Shown one piece after another: positions 19,467 through 29,729 of a DNA stretch of 64,000 nucleotides. How positions within the stretch are numbered: position 1 is the stretch's first letter; each line of letters starts with the position of its first letter. The notes beneath the pieces were generated by a model. That model saw only the letters and a list, made by a program, of their open reading frames with translations, was not told the DNA's origin and did not search any database. The position numbers were made by a program, and so were the translations under genes. Origin of the DNA: Rhodocyclales bacterium GT-UBC (lineage in GTDB: Bacteria > Pseudomonadota > Gammaproteobacteria > Burkholderiales > Rhodocyclaceae); assembly GCA_003583745.1 (NCBI GenBank), contig QXPY01000002.1, positions 1 through 64,000 of the forward strand, written 5' to 3'.

Positions 19467-19886
19467 GTGACCCCTGGCACTCCATCTCCAAGCGCTCCAT
19501 TTGGGCTTTACCACGTTCCGACTCCGCGCCGCCCCCTGATTCGCCAGAAGCTTGGCAAGACTTTGCTATCGATTGATGTCGGACACTGTCAGGACATCAC
19601 AGAGGTGTTGCGTGAGATCGGCACCGCCCTCCGCTTCCCGATCTGGTACGGCAACAATTTTGACGCTCTACACGACTGCTTGACCGACCTCGACTGGCAT
19701 CCCGGCAAACGTATCGCCATCGAACTTGCGGGACTCGAAATGCTTCGCCAGCAAGACCCGGAGGCTCTCTCGACACTTGTCGAAGTACTCCAATCGGCCG
19801 TTAGCGACCGCGCCAATAGCCAGACGCCGCTGCTGATACTCCTGACCACCCCGGTCCGAGGCATCGCCAACCTGCCAGAGGGATGA
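19467..19886 (+). CDS. Barstar-family ribonuclease inhibitor
   Basis: A 139-residue protein whose middle and C-terminal part matches barstar: FPIWYGNNFDALHDCLTDL corresponds to the barstar helix-loop carrying the two acidic residues that plug the RNase active site, followed by an inhibitor-type strand (TPLLILLTTP). It should neutralise the upstream RNase in the cytoplasm. The start is a GTG just after the RNase stop. The first 30 residues are extra relative to classic barstar. The stop overlaps nudB by four bases (ATGA). Confidence 0.85.
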   Translation: MTPGTPSPSAPFGLYHVPTPRRPLIRQKLGKTLLSIDVGHCQDITEVLREIGTALRFPIWYGNNFDALHDCLTDLDWHPGKRIAIELAGLEMLRQQDPEALSTLVEVLQSAVSDRANSQTPLLILLTTPVRGIANLPEG

Positions 19887-20335
19887 GTACCTACAAACAC
19901 CCGGTTTCCGTGCTGGTCGTCATTCATACGCCAAAATTTGAGATCCTTCTGCTGGAACGCGCCCAGCATCCGGGCTACTGGCAGTCCGTGACCGGCAGCC
20001 AGGAAATCGACGAGAGCTTGCTCGAAACCGCCCAACGCGAAGTGATGGAAGAGACCGGACTGGACTGCCGCCGATTCGTTTTGAAGGACTGGCAACAAGC
20101 CAGCACCTTCGAGATATTCCCAGAGTGGCGCCATCGCTACGCTCCAGGCGTCACTCAAAACACCGAACACGTTTTCTCGCTGCAAGTCCCAGCGATCATG
20201 CCGGTCACCATCGCCCCCGCCGAGCATCGCCAATATATTTGGCTCCCGCAGGAAGATGCTGCCAGGCAATGTTTTTCGGCCAGCAACTGCGACGCCATTC
20301 TTGCACTACCAGGCCCTGAAGCAGTCGCCAAATAG
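19883..20335 (+). CDS. nudB: Dihydroneopterin triphosphate diphosphatase NudB
   Basis: A 150-residue Nudix hydrolase. It opens KHPVSVLVVIHTPKFEILLLERA and carries the Nudix box GSQEIDESLLETAQREVMEETGL at about residues 33-55. NudB removes pyrophosphate from dihydroneopterin triphosphate in folate synthesis. In many betaproteobacteria it follows aspS directly; here the RNase/barstar pair lies between. WRHRYAPGVTQNTEHVF is typical of the NudB group. Confidence 0.9.
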   Translation: MSTYKHPVSVLVVIHTPKFEILLLERAQHPGYWQSVTGSQEIDESLLETAQREVMEETGLDCRRFVLKDWQQASTFEIFPEWRHRYAPGVTQNTEHVFSLQVPAIMPVTIAPAEHRQYIWLPQEDAARQCFSASNCDAILALPGPEAVAK

Positions 20336-20361
20336 CACATTGCCATTTCCCCACCAAGGCA

Positions 20362-20389
20362 CTTGAAAGCCGCATATCGCTCCCTATAT
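20362..20389 (+). promoter_or_regulatory. Sigma32 (RpoH) heat-shock promoter
   Basis: CTTGAAA (20362-20368), a 13-base spacer and CCCTATAT (20382-20389) match the RpoH consensus CTTGAAA / CCCCATnT closely. It lies just ahead of the small heat-shock gene, which makes the functional assignment consistent. The start point would fall near 20396, inside the following palindrome. Confidence 0.8.
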
Positions 20390-20390
20390 T

Positions 20391-20412
20391 GGTTTCAGGG
20401 AATCCTGAAACC
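20391..20412 (+). promoter_or_regulatory. Perfect 9-bp inverted repeat at the hsp20 transcription start
   Basis: GGTTTCAGG and CCTGAAACC are exact inverted repeats with a 4-base loop, ending two bases before the AAGGAG ribosome site at 20415-20420. It could be a repressor operator overlapping the start point or an RNA hairpin in the leader. Which of these applies depends on the exact start site. Confidence 0.55.
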
Positions 20413-20427
20413 ACAAGGAGAGCAAAC

Positions 20428-20844
20428 ATGGCAAACATCACCCGACTCGACCCACTCGATGATCTTTTCCGTGGCTTTTTCGTCCGCCCGGTAGATTTCA
20501 ACGGCGCACCGACCCAGCCTCCCACGATCAAAATGGACGTCAAAGAGCAGGGCAACGACTACTTGGTTTACGCCGAACTCCCCGGCGTCAAAAAAACGGA
20601 TATCCATGTCATCGTCGATGGCAACCAAGTCTCGATCAGTGCCGAAATTAAACAAGAAAAAGACATCAAGGAAGGTGAGCGGATACTGCGTTCAGAACGT
20701 TACTTCGGCAAGGTAGCACGCTCGTTCCAACTAGGCCAGGAAATTGACGATAGCCATGCAGTCGCGAAATTCAACGACGGCATTCTCGAACTGACGCTAC
20801 CCAAGCGCACAGCAAGCCCCAACAAGCGTCTGAATATCGACTGA
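20428..20844 (+). CDS. Small heat-shock protein Hsp20
   Basis: A 138-residue alpha-crystallin chaperone that holds unfolding proteins. The domain runs from about residue 35 to 130: IKMDVKEQGNDYLVYAELPGVKK, then RSERYFGKVARSFQL, then FNDGILELTLPKR. ATG at 20428 has AAGGAG at ideal distance. It is a single-gene unit: a sigma32 promoter ahead and a strong terminator behind. Confidence 0.93.
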   Translation: MANITRLDPLDDLFRGFFVRPVDFNGAPTQPPTIKMDVKEQGNDYLVYAELPGVKKTDIHVIVDGNQVSISAEIKQEKDIKEGERILRSERYFGKVARSFQLGQEIDDSHAVAKFNDGILELTLPKRTASPNKRLNID

Positions 20845-20864
20845 ACAACATTGATCGAATACAA

Positions 20865-20892
20865 GGCCGGACCCACTCCGGCCTTTTTCTTT
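20865..20892 (+). terminator. Rho-independent terminator after hsp20
   Basis: Stem GGCCGGA/TCCGGCC with a CCCAC loop, followed by TTTTTCTTT. Confidence 0.85.
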
Positions 20893-20917
20893 GTACAATC
20901 CGCGGCGATTCCACTAG

Positions 20918-21813
<896 letters not shown>

Positions 21814-21814
<1 letters not shown>

Positions 21815-22458
21815 TGCCTACTGCGGGCCGCGTCTGGTTGTTCGATCTGGACAACACGCTACACAACGCGAGCCCGCACATTTTCCCGCACATCAACCGC
21901 TCGATGCGGCAATACATCGAGCGTCATTTGCAGGTCGACACCCAGGAAGCAAATCGTATCCGCCAGCATTACTGGCAGCGCTATGGCGCCACGCTGCTCG
22001 GCCTGATGCGCCATCACAACACCGATCCGGCCCACTTCCTCCAGGAAACCCATCAGTTTCCGGACCTGGCTTCAATGCTCGTCTTTCCGCAGCAAACCCT
22101 GAACATGCTGCAGCGCCTGCCCGGGCGGAAAATCATCTTCTCGAACGCCCCCGGGCACTACATGCATGCCGTACTGAAAGCGACCGGCCTGTGGCGGCGC
22201 TTCGACGCGGCATACTCAGTCGAGAAGACGGGTTACCACCCCAAACCCATGCCCGCCGGATACCGCACCCTACTCCAGGCCGAGCGCCTCGACCCGCGTC
22301 GTTGCATCATGGTGGAAGACAGCCTGGCAAATCTGGTTACGGCCAAAAAACTCGGCATGAAAACCGTGTGGGTAAGCGCTGGCTTACGGCAATCACCCTA
22401 TGCGGACGTCAAGATTCGTTCTGTACTGGAACTTCCGGAACGAATTGGTCGCTTATAA
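21814..22458 (+). CDS. HAD-family pyrimidine 5'-nucleotidase-like phosphatase
   Basis: A 214-residue HAD hydrolase. Motif I is FDLDNTLHN, motif II IIFSNAPGHY, motif III the K in YHPKPMPAGY, and motif IV MVEDSLANL. These match the SDT1/pyrimidine 5'-nucleotidase group often located beside argB and slmA in betaproteobacteria. It probably dephosphorylates nucleoside monophosphates, but the substrate is unproven. I start at the ATG overlapping the argB stop (TGATG). Confidence 0.87.
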
Positions 22459-22494
22459 TCCCCTGGCAAGAATAATTACGCATGAGGGGGCATC

Positions 22495-23106
22495 ATGGCG
22501 ACAAAACCAGGCGAGAAACGCCTGCTGATTCTGCAGACATTGGCTGGCATGCTGGAAACCCCGAAAGGGGAAAAGATCACCACCGCCGCGCTGGCAGCCC
22601 GACTGGATTGCTCCGAAGCCGCGCTATACCGGCATTTCGCCAGCAAAGCCCAGATGTACGACGCCTTGATCGAGTTCATCGAGCAAAGCCTGTTCGGCGT
22701 CATCAACCAGATCACCAGCGATGAAAGCGAAGGACTCAAGCAGGTCGAACAGATCGTTGCCCTGCTTCTGCGCTTCGCCCAGAAAAACCGGGGCATGACC
22801 CGGGTCCTGATCGGCGATGCGCTGGTCAATGAAAACGAACGCCTGCAACTCCGTATCAATGCCTTGCTCGACAAAATCGAAGCATCCTTGAAACAAGCCC
22901 TGCGCATTGCCGCCACTCAGGAAAACCTAAAGGCCGATGCCGACTTCGGCGCCCTAGCCAATCTGTTGCGCTGCTATGCCGTTGGGCGCTGGGAACAATA
23001 TGCCCGCAGCGGCTTTAGTCGCGAACCACTGGCTCAATGGCCGCAGCAATGGACCATGCTCTACTTTGCCTGCCTATCGCAATCAGGGACGCCAGCAAGC
23101 GATTGA
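22495..23106 (+). CDS. slmA: Nucleoid occlusion factor SlmA
   Basis: A 203-residue TetR-fold DNA-binding protein that blocks FtsZ ring assembly over the nucleoid. The N-terminal helix-turn-helix is KITTAALAARLDCSEAALYRHFASK (about residues 27-51), typical of SlmA. A purine-rich GAGGGG lies ahead of the ATG. It follows the HAD gene after 36 bases and ends at a bidirectional terminator. Confidence 0.92.
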   Translation: MATKPGEKRLLILQTLAGMLETPKGEKITTAALAARLDCSEAALYRHFASKAQMYDALIEFIEQSLFGVINQITSDESEGLKQVEQIVALLLRFAQKNRGMTRVLIGDALVNENERLQLRINALLDKIEASLKQALRIAATQENLKADADFGALANLLRCYAVGRWEQYARSGFSREPLAQWPQQWTMLYFACLSQSGTPASD

Positions 23107-23109
23107 CGT

Positions 23110-23140
23110 AAAAAAGGCGGCTTTCTCAGCCGCCTTTTTT
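23110..23140. terminator. Bidirectional terminator between slmA and hemB
   Basis: A6-GGCGGC, 7-base loop, GCCGCC-T6: works for slmA on the plus strand and hemB on the minus strand. Confidence 0.9.
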
Positions 23141-23156
23141 GTCCAGCCGAAGCAAC

Positions 23157-24167
<1,011 letters not shown>

Positions 24168-24289
24168 TCAATAATTCGAAAGAGAAATTTTCAAACAGCG
24201 TGGAACTTTTCGTATTGACCCAAATCAGAGTCATCAGATGGCACGCGCTATCTCCCGCTTCACCTCCCTGAGCGGGTGCCTTGACCACG

Positions 24290-24952
24290 TCAGGGCATTT
24301 TGGCCCCCGGACTCCCCTTATCCGGGGGCCCTTTGTTTTCTTTGGTCTTCATTTCGATTTCCAGCCAGCCAGCCAATACCGATTCAGCCTCCTCGACGCC
24401 AGTCTTCTTCAGGCTGGAGAACAACTGCACGGAATAGAGCTCCGCATCCCCCCAGGTCGCTACCTCTGCCTTGACCGAACGCAAAGCCTTGGTCTGCTCC
24501 TGACGACTCAACTTATCAGACTTGGACAACAGAATATGAATCGGCCGCCCGGTCGGTCTGAACCAATCAATCAGCTTCAGATCGAGATCGGTCATCGGCC
24601 GACGGATATCCATGATGACGACCAAGCCGGCAAGTTGATCGCGCTTACTGAGATAAGGGCCAATCAGGCCTTCCCACTGTGAGCGAATGGCTTCCGGCGC
24701 CTTGGCGTAACCATAACCTGGCAAGTCGACAAAATATTTTCCCTCGGCCAGCGTGAAGTAATTCAGATGCTGGGTACGCCCCGGCGTCTTGCTGACATAG
24801 GCAAGGCGAACACGCCCGGCAAGAGTATTGATTGCAGAAGATTTACCGGCATTTGAGCGCCCGGCAAAGGCGACTTCACGAATGGAATCCCGCGGTAAAT
24901 CACGAAGATGGGCGACGGTTGTCAGAAAAACCGCCTGTTGGAACAGTGGCAT
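24290..24952 (-). CDS. engB: Ribosome biogenesis GTPase EngB (YihA)
   Basis: A 220-residue P-loop GTPase needed for large-subunit assembly and division. G1 is [10 protein letters not shown]3 DLPGYGYA, G4 LSKSDKL. I start at the ATG at 24952 ([16 protein letters not shown]); the frame stays open far upstream but there it is antisense to cytochrome c4. The last codons encode a polar tail and contain a strong hairpin at about 24308-24334. It is divergent from cytochrome c4. Confidence 0.92.
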   Translation of the reverse strand: MPLFQQAVFLTTVAHLRDLPRDSIREVAFAGRSNAGKSSAINTLAGRVRLAYVSKTPGRTQHLNYFTLAEGKYFVDLPGYGYAKAPEAIRSQWEGLIGPYLSKRDQLAGLVVIMDIRRPMTDLDLKLIDWFRPTGRPIHILLSKSDKLSRQEQTKALRSVKAEVATWGDAELYSVQLFSSLKKTGVEEAESVLAGWLEIEMKTKENKGPPDKGSPGAKMP

Positions 24953-25060
24953 AAAAAACTCGGAAGACCCGCCAAGGGGGCGGGGAACTGTTATAGAATA
25001 GCAGGTTTGTAACCTCCGTTCCGGCCAAAGCGCCCACAAACGCGTACAAGGAGCTCGAAA

Positions 25061-25696
25061 ATGATTCGCACCGCGGCAATGGCAATCCTTCTTGCCACCA
25101 GTTTCATCGCAAACGCATCTGAAGAAGCCAAGGCAAAGGCCGACCCGGCCAAGGGCAAAGTCATTGCGGAATCCATCTGTGTCGCCTGCCATGGCGCCGA
25201 TGGCAACAGCGCGACCCCAGCCAATCCGATCCTGGCCGGTCAAGGTGCTGACTACATTTACAAGCAGTTGAAAAACTTCAAGTCGATCGACGGCAAACCC
25301 GCCGTTCGCAATAACCCGATCATGGCTGGCATGGCCGCTCCGCTGTCCGACGAAGACATGAAGAACGTGGCCGCTTGGTTCAGCAGCCAGAAAATCAAAG
25401 CCGCCCCCGCCAAAGACGAAAGCAAGATTGCACTCGGCCAAGCACTATGGCGCCGTGGTGATTTCAAGAAAGGCGTTCCCGCCTGCGCAGGCTGTCATGG
25501 CCCTGCCGGTGCCGGCCTGCCTGCCCAATACCCGCGCTTGGCGGGCCAATACCCGGAATACACCGAAGCCCAGCTGAAGGCTTTCCGTGCCGAGGAACGT
25601 GCTAACGATCCGGAAAAGATGATGCGCACGATTGCGGCCAAGCTGTCGGATGCTGAAATCAAGGCTGTTGCAGAATTCGCAGCCGGCCTTCACTGA
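25061..25696 (+). CDS. Periplasmic dihaem cytochrome c4
   Basis: A 211-residue exported protein: signal peptide at about 1-20, then two c-type haem domains with CVACH and CAGCH and distal methionines in [11 protein letters not shown] and [12 protein letters not shown]. This is the cytochrome c4 layout; such proteins pass electrons to terminal oxidases such as cbb3 or to denitrification enzymes. A ribosome site AAGGAG precedes the ATG. A clean terminator follows, so it forms its own unit. Confidence 0.92.
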   Translation: MIRTAAMAILLATSFIANASEEAKAKADPAKGKVIAESICVACHGADGNSATPANPILAGQGADYIYKQLKNFKSIDGKPAVRNNPIMAGMAAPLSDEDMKNVAAWFSSQKIKAAPAKDESKIALGQALWRRGDFKKGVPACAGCHGPAGAGLPAQYPRLAGQYPEYTEAQLKAFRAEERANDPEKMMRTIAAKLSDAEIKAVAEFAAGLH

Positions 25697-25715
25697 ACAA
25701 GGCAATTTGCAAAAC

Positions 25716-25743
25716 AAAAAAGACAGCTTCGGCTGTCTTTTTT
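25716..25743 (+). terminator. Terminator after cytochrome c4
   Basis: A6-GACAGC, UUCG tetraloop, GCTGTC-T6. A textbook intrinsic terminator, symmetrical enough to act in both directions. Confidence 0.92.
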
Positions 25744-25825
25744 ATTCTTGAGGAATACTTGGCACGGAAAGCACTCGGCGATAGACTCAATCCACTACAA
25801 GAGCACCCACCCCGAGGAGACTCCG

Positions 25826-26257
25826 ATGAAAACACTCAAGCAGTTACTCGCCGACAAGCAGCGCCCATTGGCCGTCGTCGCACCCGGCGATACCGTTTTC
25901 CACGCCCTCAGCATCATGGCCGTGCACGATGTAGGTGCCCTTCTCGTCCTGGAGGGAGAACAATTGGTTGGGATATTCTCCGAGCGCGATTACGCACGAA
26001 AGATCATCCTGCAGGGCAAGTCGTCGAAAGAGACGCTCGTGCGCGAAATCATGAGCGACCGGGTCATCTACGTCACCCCATCGACTTCGGTTGACCAGTG
26101 CATGGCCCTGATGACGGAAAAACACTTCCGCCATCTCCCTGTGCTCAACGATGACAACAGTGTCGCAGGCATGATCTCAATTGGTGACTTGGTCAAGGAA
26201 ACGATCAGTTCCCAGGAGTTTTTGATTTCGCAGCTCGAACGTTACATATCAGGCTAA
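25826..26257 (+). CDS. Stand-alone CBS-domain protein
   Basis: A 143-residue protein made of two CBS domains (about residues 10-65 and 76-130), with GALLVLEGEQLVGIFSERDYARKI and HFRHLPVLNDDNSVAGMISIGDLVK. CBS pairs bind adenine nucleotides or related ligands and act as energy sensors. The ATG at 25826 has GAGGAG upstream; an in-frame earlier start at 25748 is not supported. The HDOD gene follows 7 bases downstream, so the two may form a signalling unit. Ligand unknown. Confidence 0.87.
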   Translation: MKTLKQLLADKQRPLAVVAPGDTVFHALSIMAVHDVGALLVLEGEQLVGIFSERDYARKIILQGKSSKETLVREIMSDRVIYVTPSTSVDQCMALMTEKHFRHLPVLNDDNSVAGMISIGDLVKETISSQEFLISQLERYISG

Positions 26258-26264
26258 GTCAACA

Positions 26265-27098
26265 ATGGCAGAAAACATCCATTTCCGCATACTTGAAGAC
26301 ATCGCCCACGACCTGTCGGGTGATGTCAACTTTCCGACCTGCCTGGATGCTGCCGTTCTCGTTCGCAACACATTGAAAGACCCCTTCGCCAATATCGAAC
26401 GGGTCGCGCAAGCCGTCGGAGTTGAGCCGCTCATATCCAGCAAGCTACTTCGTCTCGCCAATTCGGTGGCTTATAACCGCTCGGGCCAAACAATCAGTGA
26501 TCTCACCACCGGTATTGGCCGACTCGGCTTCGAAGTAGTCCGGACTACCTCTCTGGCTGTTGCCATGGACCAGATGCTGAAGTCTCGGCACCTCGCCGCC
26601 TACGATCAACTGGCTCGCCGAACCTGGGAGTATTCGATCCAGGTTGCCGCCATCGGACGTGTTCTGGCCCGCCGACTTGGGCGGGTAAGCCCCGACGAGG
26701 CAATGCTAGCAGGGCTAGTACACAAAATTGGGGTGTTTTACCTGCTCTATCGTGCAGCCGAATATCCCGAATATCGCAACAACGAAAGTGGCATGATCGA
26801 ATTGATCGAAGGCTGGCATGAGAGCATCGGTGAAAGCCTGCTGCACATCCTCGGACTCCCCGAGCGCATCATCGATGCGCTGAACACGCACAAAGTACAG
26901 CAGGCCATCGAAACACCTTGCTCGGTACGGGACGTGCTGTACTTTGCCCGACTGCTTGCCGAAGACAAACCCAGTTGGGACAGCATGCAATCCACCGATG
27001 ATGAGGCACGTACAGCCAGCGACCGTGCACGCTATGCAGACCTGCTGGAGGAAGCAGCAGAAGACATCTTCGAAATCCGCACAGTTCTCGTCGGCTGA
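26265..27098 (+). CDS. HDOD-domain signalling protein
   Basis: A 277-residue HDOD protein, an HD-related output domain lacking the phosphohydrolase metal ligands. Family features are the N-terminal helical block (FPTCLDAAVLVRNTLKDPFANIERVAQAVGVEPLISSKLLRLANS), the GRLGFEVVRTTSLAVAM helix and LAGLVHKIGVFYLL, where a true HD enzyme would have H-D. Such proteins act in motility, stress and c-di-GMP-linked regulation. It lies 7 bases after the CBS gene. Confidence 0.87.
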   Translation: MAENIHFRILEDIAHDLSGDVNFPTCLDAAVLVRNTLKDPFANIERVAQAVGVEPLISSKLLRLANSVAYNRSGQTISDLTTGIGRLGFEVVRTTSLAVAMDQMLKSRHLAAYDQLARRTWEYSIQVAAIGRVLARRLGRVSPDEAMLAGLVHKIGVFYLLYRAAEYPEYRNNESGMIELIEGWHESIGESLLHILGLPERIIDALNTHKVQQAIETPCSVRDVLYFARLLAEDKPSWDSMQSTDDEARTASDRARYADLLEEAAEDIFEIRTVLVG

Positions 27099-27154
27099 TC
27101 CTCGTCCGCACAGGGCCCCCTCTCCACGCCAGCTGTGCCCCTTCTGGACCATAC

Positions 27155-27817
27155 ATGCCGCAAACCAATAGCACGCCAATCAACTGGTTGAAGGCAATCA
27201 TCACCGTCGCCGGACTGACGCCGCTGATTCACATTCCGTTCTCTTCGCTCTGTCCGGCCATGGATCTGGAGAGCATTCAGTCCATTCAGCGCTGGACCGG
27301 CACCTGGGCACTCAACATGTTGCTGCTGACGCTGTGCATTTCGCCACTACGTGCCATGACGCAGCGGCACTGGCTGATTCGCCTGCGTCGAAGCTTCGGC
27401 TTGCTCTGCTTTTTCTGGGCCAGCACCCACCTGCTCGGCTTCATCTACCTTGAGCATGAATTCGCCCTTGGCAGTATGGCTGACGACGCATTGAAGCGCC
27501 CGTTCATCCTGATCGGACTTGCCACATTTGCCCTGCTGCTGCCGCTGGCAGCGACGTCCAATCAATGGGCGCTACGCAGGCTGGGCGGAAAAGCCTGGCA
27601 AAGCCTGCATCGCAACATCTACTTGATCGGCATCCTGGCTTGCCTGCATTACCTTTGGCAAGCCAAGCTCACCACGCTGCTTTGGCCGCTCGGCTACACG
27701 CTGGCGCTGGTCCTGCTGCTTGGCTGGCGAGTTCGCGAGTGGCGCCGCAAGGCCATTCCGGTGCGCTATCGCGACATGGTCAAGCCGCTTCGATTTTTCA
27801 AACGCAAACCCGATTAA
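27155..27817 (+). CDS. msrQ: MsrQ-type haem-binding membrane subunit
   Basis: A 220-residue ferric-reductase-fold membrane protein with six helices. Haem ligands are suggested by histidines in RRSFGLLCFFWASTHLLGF, GGKAWQSLHRNIYLIGIL and LACLHYLW. MsrQ passes quinol electrons to the periplasmic methionine sulfoxide reductase MsrP. No msrP is next to it: the upstream gene is HDOD and the downstream gene is convergent bioC. Either msrP is elsewhere or the protein serves another partner. Confidence 0.85.
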   Translation: MPQTNSTPINWLKAIITVAGLTPLIHIPFSSLCPAMDLESIQSIQRWTGTWALNMLLLTLCISPLRAMTQRHWLIRLRRSFGLLCFFWASTHLLGFIYLEHEFALGSMADDALKRPFILIGLATFALLLPLAATSNQWALRRLGGKAWQSLHRNIYLIGILACLHYLWQAKLTTLLWPLGYTLALVLLLGWRVREWRRKAIPVRYRDMVKPLRFFKRKPD

Positions 27818-28693
27818 TCATTTGCTGCGCGGCAAATCAAAGCGGACGATGGCCCGCCCATCCGGAGTCTGCTTCGGCGCAACCTTCCAGGCGTGGCCGT
27901 AGACCACCTCGAAGGTAGCCGGCAACTTGCCTTCGCGGCGCATCGTCTCATACGCTGCGCGAGCCGTAGCCCAAGCCTGACGTCCCGTCAGGCCGTGGCG
28001 ACGTGCTTTCATCGCACACGACGAGCCGGCGGCCCGCAACTCGGCAAACAAGGTATCGAGATCATCGTAGGTCAGCGTGACGACCTCCATATCCATGACC
28101 GGATCGGCAAAACCGCAACCGACCAGCATGTCGCCCAGGTCGTGCATGTCGATAAAACGCTGGGTATGGGCGTAACCATCGCCAAATGCGGCCCGCAACT
28201 CCTTTAGGGAATCCGGCCCGAGGGTCGAGAACATCAACAGACCGCCAACCTCCAGCACGCGATGCGCCTCGCCCAGCGCCGGCAGCGGATCATCCAGCCA
28301 ATGCAACAGCAAATTCGACCAGACCATCGATGCCGAAGCATTTTTCAACGGCAGCTTTGCCGCATCAGCCGCCAGGCGCATCTCTGCGGACTTGCCCAGC
28401 CCGAGCAAGCGCTGCCAGCCGGCGCGGGGCGTACGCCCCGCCGTCAGCATCGCTGGCGCGGCATCCAGGCCAATTAGACGAGCATCCGGGTAGCGTCCGG
28501 CCAATCCCGGAAAACTGCCGCCGCGGCTGCAGCCCAGGTCTAGAATGGTTTTGGGGTCGATCTTGACGTAATCGAGTCGCTCCTGCATCCGCCGATCAAC
28601 TTCGCGCGCGAAGAAGTCAGCTTCGTCGTAACGGCTCGCGACTCTTGAGAAACGCCGACCGACCTGCTGCCGGTCGACAAAACCTGCGCTCAA
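27818..28693 (-). CDS. bioC: Malonyl-ACP O-methyltransferase BioC
   Basis: A 291-residue SAM-dependent methyltransferase that caps malonyl-ACP so that biotin synthesis can borrow fatty-acid enzymes. SAM-binding motif [10 protein letters not shown] near residues 50-59, and the conserved LLLHWLDDP. The likely start is TTG, overlapping the bioB TGA (TTGA), since no ATG occurs before residue 34; this implies translational coupling. It abuts msrQ tail to tail. Confidence 0.85.
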   Translation of the reverse strand: MSAGFVDRQQVGRRFSRVASRYDEADFFAREVDRRMQERLDYVKIDPKTILDLGCSRGGSFPGLAGRYPDARLIGLDAAPAMLTAGRTPRAGWQRLLGLGKSAEMRLAADAAKLPLKNASASMVWSNLLLHWLDDPLPALGEAHRVLEVGGLLMFSTLGPDSLKELRAAFGDGYAHTQRFIDMHDLGDMLVGCGFADPVMDMEVVTLTYDDLDTLFAELRAAGSSCAMKARRHGLTGRQAWATARAAYETMRREGKLPATFEVVYGHAWKVAPKQTPDGRAIVRFDLPRSK

Positions 28694-29673
28694 ACTGCCT
28701 TGACGCCGAGGCGTGCAAACAGCGCATCATCGCGGTCGACATCCGGATTGCCGGTCGTCAGCAAATGATCACCATAGAACATCGAGTTGGCGCCAGCCAG
28801 GAAGCACAGCGCCTGCAGTTCGTCCGACATTTCCTGACGTCCGGCCGACAGGCGGACCCAGGACTTCGGCATAGTGATGCGCGCGGCAGCAATCGTCCGG
28901 ACGAACTCGAAGGGGTCGAGACGCGGATTGTCCGCCAGCGGCGTACCGGGAATCGGCACCAGGTTGTTGATCGGCACGGATTCAGGCGCCTGCGGCAGGT
29001 TGGCCAGTTGGACGATCAGTCCCGCCCGATTCTTGCGCGACTCGCCCATCCCGATAATGCCGCCGGAACAGACATTGATGCCGGCATCGCGCACCTGATC
29101 CAGAGTATCGAGACGATCGTCATGCGTATGGCTTTTGATGACCTGACCGTAGAACTCCTTGTCGGTATCGAGGTTGTGGTTGTAGTAATCCAGGCCGGCA
29201 TCCTTGAGCTTTTCAGCCTGACCATCCTTCAACATGCCCAGCGTGACGCAGGTCTGCATACCTAATGCCTTGACCTCACGCACCATGTCGAGCACGCGGT
29301 CAAGATCGTTGTCCTTCGGGCCTTTCCAGGCGGCGCCCATGCAGAAACGCGAAGCGCCCTTTTCCTTAGCGACCTTGGCGGCAGCAATCACCTGATCAAG
29401 CGGCATCAAGCGCTCACGCTCGGTATCGGTGTCGTAACGGGCAGATTGCGAACAGTAGCCGCAATCCTCCGAACAGCCGCCGGTCTTGACCGAAAGCAGC
29501 GTCGAGCGTTGAATGGCATTCGGATCGAAGTTCTCGCGATGCACCCCCTGTGCCCGCCAGACCAGATCCATCAAGGGCAATTCATAGAGCGCGAGAACCT
29601 CGGCAACGGTCCACTGGCGGCTGACAGGTGATTGCGGAACGGACGGGACAGCGGCGAGTGAGCTAGCTTGCAT
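28690..29673 (-). CDS. bioB: Biotin synthase BioB
   Basis: A 327-residue radical-SAM enzyme inserting sulfur into dethiobiotin. The [4Fe-4S] motif is [15 protein letters not shown] (C-x3-C-x2-C), followed by [15 protein letters not shown] and the [2Fe-2S] ligand region, including the arginine in SAGRQEMS. Length is typical. bioB leads a short bioB-bioC operon divergent from comF, and a 15-bp palindrome sits in the shared promoter region. Confidence 0.96.
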   Translation of the reverse strand: MQASSLAAVPSVPQSPVSRQWTVAEVLALYELPLMDLVWRAQGVHRENFDPNAIQRSTLLSVKTGGCSEDCGYCSQSARYDTDTERERLMPLDQVIAAAKVAKEKGASRFCMGAAWKGPKDNDLDRVLDMVREVKALGMQTCVTLGMLKDGQAEKLKDAGLDYYNHNLDTDKEFYGQVIKSHTHDDRLDTLDQVRDAGINVCSGGIIGMGESRKNRAGLIVQLANLPQAPESVPINNLVPIPGTPLADNPRLDPFEFVRTIAAARITMPKSWVRLSAGRQEMSDELQALCFLAGANSMFYGDHLLTTGNPDVDRDDALFARLGVKAV

Positions 29674-29707
29674 GTGAGGCCTTGCGTGAAAAATACGATA
29701 AAAATCA

Positions 29708-29722
29708 GATACGAAACGTATC
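29708..29722. promoter_or_regulatory. GATACG-AAA-CGTATC palindrome in the bioB/comF divergent promoter
   Basis: A perfect 6-bp inverted repeat with 3-base centre, 35 bases ahead of bioB and 8 bases ahead of the likely comF start. It could be a regulator operator. It does not match the E. coli BirA operator or the BioR box as I know them. Confidence 0.4.
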
Positions 29723-29729
29723 GGTAATT

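Noticed and set aside
24953-25441. 163-codon N-terminal extension of engB
   Set aside because: It runs antisense through cytochrome c4; EngB proteins start where the ATG at 24952 is.
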